Positions 6,730 to 14,276 of a DNA stretch of 64,000 nt are shown in pieces; position 1 is the stretch's first letter; every line of letters begins with the position of its first letter. The DNA comes from Mesorhizobium sp. SOD10 (lineage in GTDB: Bacteria > Pseudomonadota > Alphaproteobacteria > Rhizobiales > Rhizobiaceae). The stretch covers positions 108,184 to 172,183 of the forward strand of contig CCNA01000003.1 in NCBI GenBank assembly GCA_000824805.1. The letters run 5' to 3'. A program made the position numbers and the translations under genes. The notes beneath the pieces are model-generated. The model saw only the letters and a program-made list of their open reading frames with translations. It did not search any database and was not told the DNA's origin.

Positions 6730-6808
6730 AGCAATTCCAGGAAAAGCGCGAGCGGTCAGGCTCGGCGACTTCGCCGTAGCCTTCCGTCCGGAATTGCGTC
6801 AAAACAAA
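6730..6808. repeat. dispersed intergenic palindrome, module 1
   Basis: GCAATTCC at 6731-6738 is inverted as GGAATTGC at 6790-6797, with a GC-rich middle containing CTCGGCGACTTCGCCG. Related copies occur at 7439-7512, 12597-12670, 28233-28288, 49151-49206 and 57953-58000. All lie between genes, as expected for rhizobial RIME-like palindromes. Confidence 0.75.
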
Positions 6809-6893
6809 CCGGAAACTCAACGGGTCCTGAGACGTTTGGGCGCAGGATCCTCGTCATAACTGCAACCAATTTGGCCGCTTTACGTTGGCGGCC

Positions 6894-7172
6894 ATGATAG
6901 ACAACAAACCCTTTGAAAAACCGGTGGTGGTCGAGCTCGGCCATGTCGGCAAATATCGCCAGATCCGAAGCATCCGCGAGGCCGCCGAGTGCCTGATGAC
7001 CGTTTGGCCGCTCAATCGCGGCGAGCGCCATCGTGATGCTCTCGACATTTGCCTCAAAGCGCTGGAAGGTTATCGTTCGACAGCGGACGCGCGTCGCGCC
7101 CTCGTCGAGGCGGCCAGGGAATCGGAAGTGCTGGTCCCCGAAGACAGGCTGCCCGACGGAAAGCTGCATTGA
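6894..7172 (+). CDS. DUF982 family protein
   Basis: The 92-residue product starts MIDNKPFEKPVVVELGHVGK and continues with IRSIREAAECLMTVWP and a C-terminal helical segment (RDALDICLKALEGYRST). This is the DUF982 pattern, a small family mostly of Rhizobiales often found in many copies. No catalytic residues are known. The ATG at 6894 is chosen; a TTG nine bases earlier is possible. There is no strong ribosome site before either. It is followed 25 bases later by a DUF2188 gene on the same strand. Confidence 0.8.
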   Translation: MIDNKPFEKPVVVELGHVGKYRQIRSIREAAECLMTVWPLNRGERHRDALDICLKALEGYRSTADARRALVEAARESEVLVPEDRLPDGKLH

Positions 7173-7197
7173 GCAGACTTCTTAACTGGAGGATTCC

Positions 7198-7437
7198 ATG
7201 GCGAAGCTGACTTACAAGATCGTCGAGCATGATGGCGGCTGGGCCTATAAGGTCGGATCGACATTCTCTGAAACTTTCCGCACGCACCAGGAAGCGCTGC
7301 GCGCCGCCGAAATCGCCTCGGCCGAGCAACAGGTCGCCGGCACGACCGACGGCATCCAGTATGAGGATGCCGAAGGAAACTGGCACGACGAACTGGCCGA
7401 CGGCCGCGACCGCCCGCAGACCGAAGTATCGGACTAA
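7198..7437 (+). CDS. DUF2188 family protein
   Basis: The 79-residue protein begins MAKLTYKIVEHDGGWAYKVG and has the DUF2188 layout: a GGWAYK strand, a FRTHQEALRAAEIASAEQQ helix and a final IQYEDAEGNWHDE segment. A GGAGG site lies 5 bases before the ATG. The family's function is not established; members are small and cytosolic. It lies just after the DUF982 gene and before a composite repeat. Confidence 0.85.
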   Translation: MAKLTYKIVEHDGGWAYKVGSTFSETFRTHQEALRAAEIASAEQQVAGTTDGIQYEDAEGNWHDELADGRDRPQTEVSD

Positions 7438-7438
7438 G

Positions 7439-7551
7439 GCATTCCAGAACATGAGTGGTCAGGCTCGGCCCCTTCGCCGCAGCCTTCCGTCCGGAACTGC
7501 GTGAGAACAAAGATTAGGCGTTTCGCCGTTTCCGTGAAACGGTGAAACGCC
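7439..7551. repeat. composite dispersed repeat: module 1 plus module 2
   Basis: Module 1 (about 7439-7500) resembles the copy at 6730-6808. After a GTGAGAACAAAGATTA linker comes module 2, an imperfect hairpin in which GGCGTTTC (7517-7524) pairs with GAAACGCC (7544-7551) and the inner CCGTTTC with GAAACGG. The same two modules occur at 57901-58002 in the opposite order and orientation, so they form one composite element. Confidence 0.7.
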
Positions 7552-7628
7552 CTGCACTAAAAACTGGGGCGCCTTCGCGAACGGCAAAGCCCAAGGCTTT
7601 CATGCCGGCCGCCGGCGATTGTGCGGCG

Positions 7629-7901
7629 CTATTTGCCGCAGTAGTTGTCGTTGACGTTCTGCTGTGAGTTGGCATCCGGACCAGGCGTGGTGTCCGCACA
7701 TGGCCCGATAGCACCGGTATTGCCGTAGGTGGTCAGTCCGGAGCCTCCATTGATGCTGCCTGTGGTATAGGGGTCTACCTGGACGCTCGCCGCGGGACGA
7801 TGGTCGCGGTGCCACCACCACCAGTCATCGGATGACTGCGCCATGGCCGCGCCACCCATGGCCAGCACCAGCGCCGAAGCTGCGATAAGTCTTGTAAGCA
7901 T
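7629..7901 (-). CDS. small exported protein, 90 aa
   Basis: The product starts MLTRLIAASALVLAMGGAA and has a clear Sec signal peptide with a probable AMA-Q cleavage after residue 21. The mature part is Trp-rich at first (SSDDWWWWHRDH), then Gly/Asn/Ser-rich with two cysteines. GGAGA stands 6 bases before ATG 7901; the frame is open further upstream, but that part lacks a signal peptide and is not believed. No family is recognised. It is probably periplasmic. The gene ends close to an alpha/beta hydrolase gene on the same strand but has its own gap. Confidence 0.75.
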   Translation of the reverse strand: MLTRLIAASALVLAMGGAAMAQSSDDWWWWHRDHRPAASVQVDPYTTGSINGGSGLTTYGNTGAIGPCADTTPGPDANSQQNVNDNYCGK

Positions 7902-8083
7902 CGGATTTCTCCATTCTCTCGATCGCAAAAAATATGTGGGACGGAAGCCCCACAGCGATACGAACGAAACCCTGCGGCAGGGGCTAAGGTTCCACCAGAA
8001 ATTGCGGGCGGGACGGAATGTCCGACACTTTTGTGTGACGCTTCGTGAACGGCCGTGGAACGCGCGCGGGGCGCCAGCAGAAA

Positions 8084-9058
8084 TCATCTCGCATCGGCAA
8101 AAGCGCGCGCGGCAACCCGTTTTATGAAAGCGACGACCCGCTCGGGGGCCACGAATTGCGGCATGTGGCCGAGACCGTCGGCCCGTTCGAAGTCGATGCC
8201 CTTGACCTGATCCAGCATCGGCTCGCCATGAACGGCCTCGCCGATCACCTGATCAGCGGTGCCGAACAGGATCCCTGCCGGTATCGCTATGTCGCGGTAA
8301 CGCCGTTCGATTTCGCCAAGATCCCGCTCCATCGCCACGACATCGGTGGACGTGGCGAAATAGTGGGACGGACGCAACCCGAGCCATCCCCCGCCGGCGA
8401 CCATGTAGTCCGCGGGAACCGCTTGCGGCGCGAAAATGAACCTCAGCGTCGGCTGCGCGTAACGAAGGCTGAATGGTATCGCCACCGTATGGGCCAGGAC
8501 GCGGCGCAGCAACGGCGATGGAACATAGAGCAGATCAAACCGCTGACGTGTCCTCGCTTCGAGATGCGTCAGCGGCGAGAGCAGGGCAATGCCGCAAATC
8601 GCTGTCGGATGCGCGGTTGCCAGAGCAAGCGCGACGGCCCCGCCGAGCGAATGGCCGACGATCAGCGGCCGCTCCAGGCGCAGTTCCCCGATGAAGCGTT
8701 GCACGATGTCGGCCTGTTCGGGCAATCGGCCGGTGGCGCCCCTTGCCCGAACCGAATAGCCGGAGCCCGGCCGGTCGAGCGCGATCAGCCGGTAACCACG
8801 GCCGAAGCGCCCGAACAGCGTGTGGCGGAAATGGTGGAGCTGAGCGCCGAGTCCATGGACGAAGATGATCGGCCTGCCCTCGCCCTCTTCCACATAATGG
8901 ATGCGGTTGCCGTCGATCTCTATGAATTTCCCGCAAGGCGGCACCAGTTCTTCGGCCTTTGCCGCGATCCGCCAGGTCGCAAGCATCAAGGCGAGCACGG
9001 CAAGGACGACGGCGGCAAGCAAGCCGGCAAGCAGCCACAAGACAATCGATATCGGCAT
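8084..9058 (-). CDS. membrane-anchored alpha/beta hydrolase
   Basis: The 324-residue protein begins MPISIVLWLLAGLLAAVVLA, an uncleaved N-terminal membrane anchor, followed by an alpha/beta hydrolase fold. Visible are the oxyanion HGLG motif (about residue 68), the nucleophile elbow GHSLGG with Ser137, and a C-terminal GLGH with the likely catalytic His; an Asp in FGTADQV is the likely acid. It resembles lipase/haloperoxidase-type enzymes; the substrate is not predictable. The start at 9058 is chosen because the upstream extension carries no domain. Confidence 0.85.
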   Translation of the reverse strand: MPISIVLWLLAGLLAAVVLAVLALMLATWRIAAKAEELVPPCGKFIEIDGNRIHYVEEGEGRPIIFVHGLGAQLHHFRHTLFGRFGRGYRLIALDRPGSGYSVRARGATGRLPEQADIVQRFIGELRLERPLIVGHSLGGAVALALATAHPTAICGIALLSPLTHLEARTRQRFDLLYVPSPLLRRVLAHTVAIPFSLRYAQPTLRFIFAPQAVPADYMVAGGGWLGLRPSHYFATSTDVVAMERDLGEIERRYRDIAIPAGILFGTADQVIGEAVHGEPMLDQVKGIDFERADGLGHMPQFVAPERVVAFIKRVAARAFADAR

Positions 9059-9196
9059 GTTTTCACCCCGGCTGGACCGACCGCACCATATCCGCAATGG
9101 CCGCAGCCACAAGCGCGCATCCAACACATCGGGGTTTCGCATTGCGGCCGGCCGCCGGCCGCGTTATCGAAGGCGACCTTTGTGCCGGAGCCCGCC

Positions 9197-9937
9197 ATGC
9201 CTGAAATCGTCACCGCCGCCATGCTCGTCATCGGCGACGAGATCCTCTCCGGCCGCACCAAGGACAAGAACATCGGCCACCTCGCCGACATCATGACGGC
9301 GATCGGCATCGATCTGAAGGAAGTGCGCATCGTCCCCGACGAGGAGGACGAGATCGTTGCGGCGGTGAATGCCGTGCGCGCCCGTTATACCTACGTCTTC
9401 ACTACAGGCGGCATCGGCCCCACGCATGACGATATCACCGCCGACTCGATCGCCAAGGCCTTCGGTGTGCCTTGCGAATACGATGCAAAAGCCTACGCCC
9501 TGCTCGAAGCGAGCTATGCCGGGCGAGGCATCGAATTCACCGAAGCGCGCAAGCGTATGGCGCGCATGCCGCGCGGCGCCGACCATATCGACAATCCCGT
9601 CTCCGTCGCGCCGGGCTTCCGCATCGGCAATGTCCACGTCATGGCCGGCGTGCCGTCGATCTTTCAGGCCATGCTCGACAATGTCGTGCCGACGCTCAAG
9701 GCCGGCACGAAGATGCTGTCGGCCACGGTGCATTGTCCCGTCGGCGAGGGCTTGATCGGCGGGCCGCTGGCCGAGATCCAGAAGGCGCATCCCGACACGA
9801 TCATCGGCTCCTACCCCAAATATGGCGACGGCAAGTTCTGGACCGAACTCGTCGTGCGAGCCCGCAGCGAGGAAGCGCTCGAGGCCGCGCGCAAGGACGT
9901 CGAGGTGATGGTGGCGGGCTTAGCCAAGGCAGGCTGA
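9197..9937 (+). CDS. CinA-like MoaB/Mog-domain protein
   Basis: The 246-residue product starts MPEIVTAAMLVIGDEILSGR and carries the molybdopterin-binding (MoCF/MoaB) domain with GDEILSG and TTGGIGPTHDD, as in the N-terminal part of CinA. The C-terminal nicotinamide-nucleotide deamidase domain of full CinA (about 400 residues) is missing, which is common for the alphaproteobacterial short form. The second half fits the COG1058-type domain seen in ADP-ribose pyrophosphatases. GGAG lies 6 bases before the ATG. The reading frame is open far upstream, antisense to the hydrolase gene, but that part is not coding. Confidence 0.88.
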   Translation: MPEIVTAAMLVIGDEILSGRTKDKNIGHLADIMTAIGIDLKEVRIVPDEEDEIVAAVNAVRARYTYVFTTGGIGPTHDDITADSIAKAFGVPCEYDAKAYALLEASYAGRGIEFTEARKRMARMPRGADHIDNPVSVAPGFRIGNVHVMAGVPSIFQAMLDNVVPTLKAGTKMLSATVHCPVGEGLIGGPLAEIQKAHPDTIIGSYPKYGDGKFWTELVVRARSEEALEAARKDVEVMVAGLAKAG

Positions 9938-10021
9938 CCGGCGTTCGGCTGGAACCAGTAAACGCGCTGAGGCGTTCCTTCGCTGCGCGCACGCGTAGCG
10001 CAAACAATTGAGGGACCGGTC

Positions 10022-10855
10022 ATGCGCTTCAGGACAATCGTCGCTATTTTGCAAAATGAACAGGACGCCGAGCGTGTTCTCGATTGCGCCCTACCGCTCG
10101 CCGAGAGGTTCGAGAGCCACCTCGTCGGCATCCATGCCGAGGCGCTTCCCGTGCCCTATACATCGGCCACCGGCTTCCCCGATACTGAATTCCTCCAGGT
10201 CTCGGCCGAGATGAACAAGGAACGCGCCGACAAGTTGCAGGCCTATTTCCTGAAGCGGATCGAGGAATCCGGCCTGTCCTTCGAGTGGCGGAGCCTGGAA
10301 AGCTTCTCCGGCGACAGCGCGCTGACCGGTATATCGAGCGTGCGCGCCGCCGATCTGATCATCGCCGCGCAGCGCGACGCCGGCGGCGACCCGAGCGCCG
10401 ATGTCGACACGCTGGTTTACGACGCCGGCCGGCCGGTGCTGGTCGTGCCACATGCCGGGCCGCTGGTCACGACTTTCAGACGTGTGCTGCTTGCCTGGAA
10501 CGGCAGCAAGGAAGCGGCTCGCGCCGCGTTCGATGCTCTGCCTTTCATTGCCGAGGCCGACAAGACGGACATTCTGGTCATCGACCCGCCGGAGTCGCTC
10601 GATGAATCTCCGGAAGCCGCCGGTGCCGAGATCGCGGCGGCGCTGTCGCGCCACGGCGCCAACGTCAGCGTCTCCGTGCAGAAATCGGGCGGCGCCTCGG
10701 TCGACGATATCATCCAGTCGCGGATAACCGAGTCCGGCGCCGATCTTCTGGTCCTCGGCGCCTACAGCCACTCCTGGTTGCGCCAGCTTCTGTTCGGCGG
10801 CGTCACCCGCACGGTGCTGCGCACGACGAATGTGGCGGCCTTCCTGTCGCGGTGA
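10022..10855 (+). CDS. universal stress protein, tandem-domain type
   Basis: The 277-residue protein has the UspA fold in tandem. The first half (MRFRTIVAILQNEQDAERVL) is divergent; the second, from about residue 155 (RRVLLAWNGSKEAARA), ends with LLVLGAYSHSWLRQLLFGGVTRTVL. That C-terminal part keeps the GxxS/GxxxxxxxxxG(S/T)-like ATP-binding pattern loosely. GAGGG lies 7 bases upstream of the ATG. Such proteins are induced by stress or growth arrest and bind ATP or act as chaperones. It stands alone; a small AACCG/CGGTT hairpin (10869-10882) follows the stop. Confidence 0.88.
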   Translation: MRFRTIVAILQNEQDAERVLDCALPLAERFESHLVGIHAEALPVPYTSATGFPDTEFLQVSAEMNKERADKLQAYFLKRIEESGLSFEWRSLESFSGDSALTGISSVRAADLIIAAQRDAGGDPSADVDTLVYDAGRPVLVVPHAGPLVTTFRRVLLAWNGSKEAARAAFDALPFIAEADKTDILVIDPPESLDESPEAAGAEIAAALSRHGANVSVSVQKSGGASVDDIIQSRITESGADLLVLGAYSHSWLRQLLFGGVTRTVLRTTNVAAFLSR

Positions 10856-11063
10856 GCGCGGGTTTCGCAACCGCAAGCGGTTTCGACGTCACGACCTGCG
10901 TCAAGCTGAAGCGTGTCGCTTCAATTCGTCTCAGCGCGACGCGCTTGGGTTCCACAGCCCTCGCCGGCCCTTCCCCTTGCCAAGCCCGGCGCTTTCCGGC
11001 TAATTCCGCCTGCATTCCAGTGTTTCTGCGCGCCGACGGCGCGCCTTGCGGAGTGCGCGAACC

Positions 11064-11564
11064 ATGTCCCTTCCCGAAAAAGCTTTTCCCGTCTCGTGGG
11101 ACCAGTTCCACCGCGATGCCCGGGCGCTTTCCTGGCGGCTTTCCGGCACCAGCAAGGGACAATGGAAAGCGATCGTCTGCATCACGCGCGGCGGACTGGT
11201 GCCTGCCGCCATCATTGCGCGCGAACTCGGCATCCGCGTCATCGAGACAGTGTGCGTCGCCTCTTATCACGACTATACCAGCCAGGGTCAGCTGCAGGTC
11301 CTGAAGGAGATTTCGCCTTCGCTGCTTGCCGATGACGGCGCCGGCGTGCTCATCATCGACGACCTGACCGATACCGGCAAGACTGCGGGCATTGTGCGCG
11401 CCATGATGCCGAAGGCGCATTTCGCGACTGTCTACGCCAAGCCAAAGGGCCGCCCGCTGGTCGATACATTCGTCACCGAGGTCAGCCAGGACACCTGGAT
11501 CTACTTTCCCTGGGATATGGGCTTCACTTACCAGAAGCCGATCGCGGATGATCACGCCGGCTGA
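11064..11564 (+). CDS. gpt: xanthine phosphoribosyltransferase
   Basis: The 166-residue product starts [20 protein letters not shown] and contains the type I PRTase PRPP-binding loop [15 protein letters not shown] (about residues 94-108) and the ITRGGLVPA pyrophosphate loop (about 44). Length and both motifs match Gpt of proteobacteria, which converts xanthine and guanine plus PRPP to XMP and GMP in purine salvage. The start at 11064 is preferred over an ATG/alternative six codons upstream because the family begins here; GGAG lies 10 bases upstream. The 200 bases before it hold two small hairpins (10869-10882 and 10907-10923) and no gene. Confidence 0.9.
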   Translation: MSLPEKAFPVSWDQFHRDARALSWRLSGTSKGQWKAIVCITRGGLVPAAIIARELGIRVIETVCVASYHDYTSQGQLQVLKEISPSLLADDGAGVLIIDDLTDTGKTAGIVRAMMPKAHFATVYAKPKGRPLVDTFVTEVSQDTWIYFPWDMGFTYQKPIADDHAG

Positions 11565-11763
11565 ACGGCTATCATATCGTCCAAAGAATCTCACTCAAAC
11601 CTGCACCGTGTAGCCGCGCCGGTAGGCCCGACTACTTTGGGAGATTGACTTTTTCTGGTTGGATTTTCCGACGGAGTGAAGTTTTTTACTTTTAAAGTCC
11701 ATAATTCGCCCTAAGATTCGTGAGGTGGCAAACGATTCTGGAGGCTTTGGGGCAGCTTCTACC

Positions 11764-12252
11764 ATGTTGACGAGGGCGACGACGCACAACCAGATGGCCG
11801 AAAGAGTCCGGCGGCTCTTCGGCGTCGCGCCTTGTCGCCTGCAGGTCGCCGCCTTGCCCTGGCGCGAGGGCGAGAACGGCGTGGAGATCATGCTGATCAC
11901 CAGCCGCGACACCGGGCGCTGGGTGCTGCCCAAAGGTTGGCCGGAGGCCAGGGAACCGCTTTGCGAGGCCGCCGCCCGCGAAGCGGGCGAGGAAGCCGGC
12001 CTGCGCGGCACCGTCTCGCATCTCGAGGCCGGACGCTATTTCTATGCCAAGGTCCTCGCCTCAGGCGAGGAAGTGCCTTGCGAGGTGCTGGTCTTTCCGC
12101 TGCATGTCGACCGCGTCGCGGATCGCTGGAAAGAGAAACGCGCGCGCACCCGCAAATGGGTCGGCCCGAACGAAGCCGTCCGCATGGTCAACGAACCCGA
12201 CCTTTGCCAGCTTATTGCTGACTTCTGCGCCGAGCCGCACAGGTTCGCCTGA
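11764..12252 (+). CDS. NUDIX hydrolase, diadenosine/diphosphoinositol polyphosphate type
   Basis: A NUDIX box runs from Gly58 to Leu80 (GWPEAREPLCEAAAREAGEEAGL split over the G-x5-E-x7-REUxEExGU pattern), preceded by RWVLPKG, typical of the DIPP/Ap4A-like subgroup. The 162-residue size fits. Starts at 11725 (GTG), 11764 (ATG) and 11794 (ATG) are all in frame and none has a convincing ribosome site; 11764 is a compromise. Upstream, an AT-rich stretch (11640-11710) contains ACTTTTAAAGT and CATAAT, a possible promoter. The substrate is not known. Confidence 0.82.
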   Translation: MLTRATTHNQMAERVRRLFGVAPCRLQVAALPWREGENGVEIMLITSRDTGRWVLPKGWPEAREPLCEAAAREAGEEAGLRGTVSHLEAGRYFYAKVLASGEEVPCEVLVFPLHVDRVADRWKEKRARTRKWVGPNEAVRMVNEPDLCQLIADFCAEPHRFA

Positions 12253-12331
12253 TTCAAAGCAGGATTTTCCGGTCCTTTCCTTGAAATCAGCGTAAACGCA
12301 GGGGATTGGTCGAAGCCGCCCCAACCTCGTC

Positions 12332-12540
12332 ATTCTATGGCGAAGCAAGGAGCGAAGCGACGCGGCGCAGACCATAGAATCCATCCCGTGACTTGGAAGC
12401 GCCGCCACGGTGCAGAATTCTGCCCCGTTGCACTCCTTGGCGAAGGTAACGGCACGGATTCCAGGGGCTTCGCGACGGAGCTTCGCTCCTGCTCCGCCCT
12501 AGAACGACGACGGGGTGAGCGTTTCGGCCAATCGCCAAGG
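12332..12540. repeat. inverted-repeat intergenic sequence, single copy here
   Basis: ATTCTATGG (12332-12340) and CCATAGAAT (12372-12380) form a 9-bp inverted repeat around a GAAGCAAGGAGCGAAGCGA segment. Further on, a related GGATTCC...CTTCGCGACGGAGCTTCGCTCC block follows. The layout looks like another dispersed palindromic repeat of Mesorhizobium-type genomes; no second copy lies in this window. The rest of the 12253-12681 gap holds no convincing gene. Confidence 0.45.
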
Positions 12541-12596
12541 CATGCCACCTGCCAACGCAAACAGAGCCGACCGATCAAATCCCTGCGCAGTGCTAC

Positions 12597-12670
12597 TAGA
12601 GCCATTCCAGGAAAGCGCGAACAGCCAGGTCCGGCGGCCTCGCCGTGGCCTCCCACCCGGAATCGCGTCA
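12597..12670. repeat. dispersed intergenic palindrome, module 1 (degenerate)
   Basis: GCCATTCCAGGAAAGCGCGA (from 12601) through CACCCGGAATCGCGTCATCG matches the repeat at 6730-6808 in order and spacing, with mismatches in the terminal arms. It ends 12 bases after the stop side of the GNAT-like gene, so it may act in its 3' end. Confidence 0.65.
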
Positions 12671-12681
12671 TCGCAAGATCG

Positions 12682-13848
12682 TCAGACGCGGCCGAAGTCG
12701 TCCGAACTGAGACGGGTCCAGCGGTCGCCCATCACCCCGCCGATGAAGATGTCGCCGGAGCGGACCGCTTCCGTAACCTCGGCTATGCGTGAACGCACCA
12801 TCGTGCCCCCGGCATAGTGGAAGAAGACGTTCTTGTAACCGAACAGTTGAGACATGAACCTGCTTTGGGTCTGGCCGGTAATGCCCACGCAGCCCAAATC
12901 CCGCGCCGTCGCGATGAGGGCATCCAGCGTTGCGCCCCAGTGGGATCCGGACGACTGGATCTGCAGCAGGTTCGCGATGCCGCCGGTCTGGCCATAGAAG
13001 GCATAGCACCCCAGCATCTTGCCCGTTTCGTCGTAAATCCCGCCGAAACGAAGCGGCCCATCGGCCTGCTTCTCAGCCGCCAGCGCGAGCAACCGCGGCA
13101 ACTCGCCATCCCTCCAGCTCGGCCGAAGGGCATAATCGGACGCAAGGGTAGGCAGCCACTTTGCAAACTGGGCGGGATCAATCGGTTCGCGATGGATCCG
13201 CTGCGATGAGGAAGGTTGGACCGGAGGCTCGAACCTTTTTTTTGAAAGGGCGTCGAATGCTCGCGCGCAGGGATCGAGCGCCAGGCGAGGCAGTCCCGGC
13301 CATTTGCGGCGCAGCATGGCGGCGGCCATGGCGCCCGGCCGGAAAATACAGGTCCATTCCAGACAATGCACCGGCAGGAGCTGATACTTCATCGGACGCG
13401 CGAAGGCCAAGGATGTCCGGTTGGCGGAATCGGTCAGGTAAAGGTCGAATTCGCCTTGATGCAGGGCACGCAGCAATTGCGGCCCGGCCCAACCGTGATC
13501 GATGCTGGAGTCGGTCATGAATGGACCGATGATTGCGGCGTTCAATGCCCTTCCGTTGAGCTCATAGCGGGCTTTCAGAACGCCCATGAAGCCGCCCAAT
13601 CGGCCCTGCGGATCGATCTGGACAAGAGCCTTGCTCTCATCCCCGTCAAGGTAAAGCTCCCTCATATAGTCCGCTGTCCGCGCGATCGCGCGATCGCGCT
13701 GGCGGCGAGGATGGCGAAACTTCATCAGGAAGAGCGCGGCGACGCGCTGGAGATCCTCGGCGGCTAAAGGCCGAACCGAGCCATGGGATTCCAGCGCCGA
13801 CGACCCAGCCACCTTGCCCAGACCCGCTTTTGCGGAAACAGGATTCAT
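12682..13848 (-). CDS. GNAT-like acyltransferase domain protein
   Basis: The 388-residue product has an N-terminal segment VRPLAAEDLQRVAALFLMKF and an internal MGVLKARYELNGRALNAAII strand pair, as in GNAT acyltransferases. A second half with YGQTGGIANLLQIQSSG and a helical ATLDALIATARDLGCVGI segment repeats this kind of layout, so it may have two GNAT-like lobes. No signal peptide. It is not a match to any specific enzyme I recognise; related proteins sit in polysaccharide gene regions, but the neighbours here do not say. A 13-bp terminator and an AT-rich region lie upstream, so it has its own promoter region. Confidence 0.6.
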   Translation of the reverse strand: MNPVSAKAGLGKVAGSSALESHGSVRPLAAEDLQRVAALFLMKFRHPRRQRDRAIARTADYMRELYLDGDESKALVQIDPQGRLGGFMGVLKARYELNGRALNAAIIGPFMTDSSIDHGWAGPQLLRALHQGEFDLYLTDSANRTSLAFARPMKYQLLPVHCLEWTCIFRPGAMAAAMLRRKWPGLPRLALDPCARAFDALSKKRFEPPVQPSSSQRIHREPIDPAQFAKWLPTLASDYALRPSWRDGELPRLLALAAEKQADGPLRFGGIYDETGKMLGCYAFYGQTGGIANLLQIQSSGSHWGATLDALIATARDLGCVGITGQTQSRFMSQLFGYKNVFFHYAGGTMVRSRIAEVTEAVRSGDIFIGGVMGDRWTRLSSDDFGRV

Positions 13849-14240
13849 GGTGAATGCCTATGCGAAAACGCTAAAGGCAGCCGTTCTTCCCAAGAAAATC
13901 TCCATCCGGTCGGATTCCTGTAAAAAAGTCTTCAAGGCTCTATTCTGCCACTCTCGATTTTCTTTTCTGTAAATCCCTCAAGACAATTTCTTCACTCCGT
14001 GAACATAGATCAAATCTAAAATAAAAATTCCTAAATATTATATAAATATAAAGTAATTTTGACGGTATATTGAGGCGCTCTAACCGCATAACGGGAGAGC
14101 GGTTGTAAATGCAGGGCTCGCAGGCCGATTGCCCGGACGATCCCATGCGGGCAGCACGGGGTCGGACATAAAGCCCCGCGGCCGTTTTCCTGAAACGGTG
14201 AAGCGCCCTAGGGAGATCAATCCCGGGCCGCACTGCGGCT
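13849..14240. other. gene-free region with an AT-rich island (13940-14075)
   Basis: The gap contains a markedly AT-rich stretch at about 13940-14075, including TTATATAAATATAAAGTAAT, in an otherwise GC-rich neighbourhood. It lies 90-230 bases upstream of the GNAT-like gene and may hold its promoter or a binding site for an AT-preferring regulator such as MucR-type proteins in rhizobia (inference). An open frame across it has no support. The rest holds a module 2 repeat. Confidence 0.5.
14172..14210. repeat. dispersed repeat module 2, solitary copy
   Basis: CCGTTTTCCTGAAACGGTGA followed by AGCGCCC (about 14182-14208) matches module 2 seen at 7517-7551 and 57903-57935 with a few changes. It stands without module 1, which shows the two parts can occur apart. 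Confidence 0.55.
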
Positions 14241-14270
14241 GACGGCGCCCGGCTGAGGCCGGGCGCCGTC
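14241..14270 (-). terminator. 13-bp perfect GC hairpin after the ABC transporter gene
   Basis: GACGGCGCCCGGC (14241-14253) pairs perfectly with GCCGGGCGCCGTC (14258-14270) around TGAG. It starts 6 bases after the stop codon of the transporter gene. The T-rich tail is on the plus side (CCTTTCC), so it may serve as a hairpin barrier or as a terminator for plus-strand reading too. Confidence 0.7.
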
Positions 14271-14276
14271 CTTTCC

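Noticed and set aside
8045..9196. A long upstream extension of the MoaB/CinA-domain gene giving about 630 residues
   Set aside because: The extra part is antisense to the alpha/beta hydrolase gene, has no domain, and the true start has its own GGAG site at 9197.
13940..14233. A 97-codon frame across the AT-rich island
   Set aside because: No ribosome site, odd composition caused by AT-rich and repeat DNA, and no family pattern.
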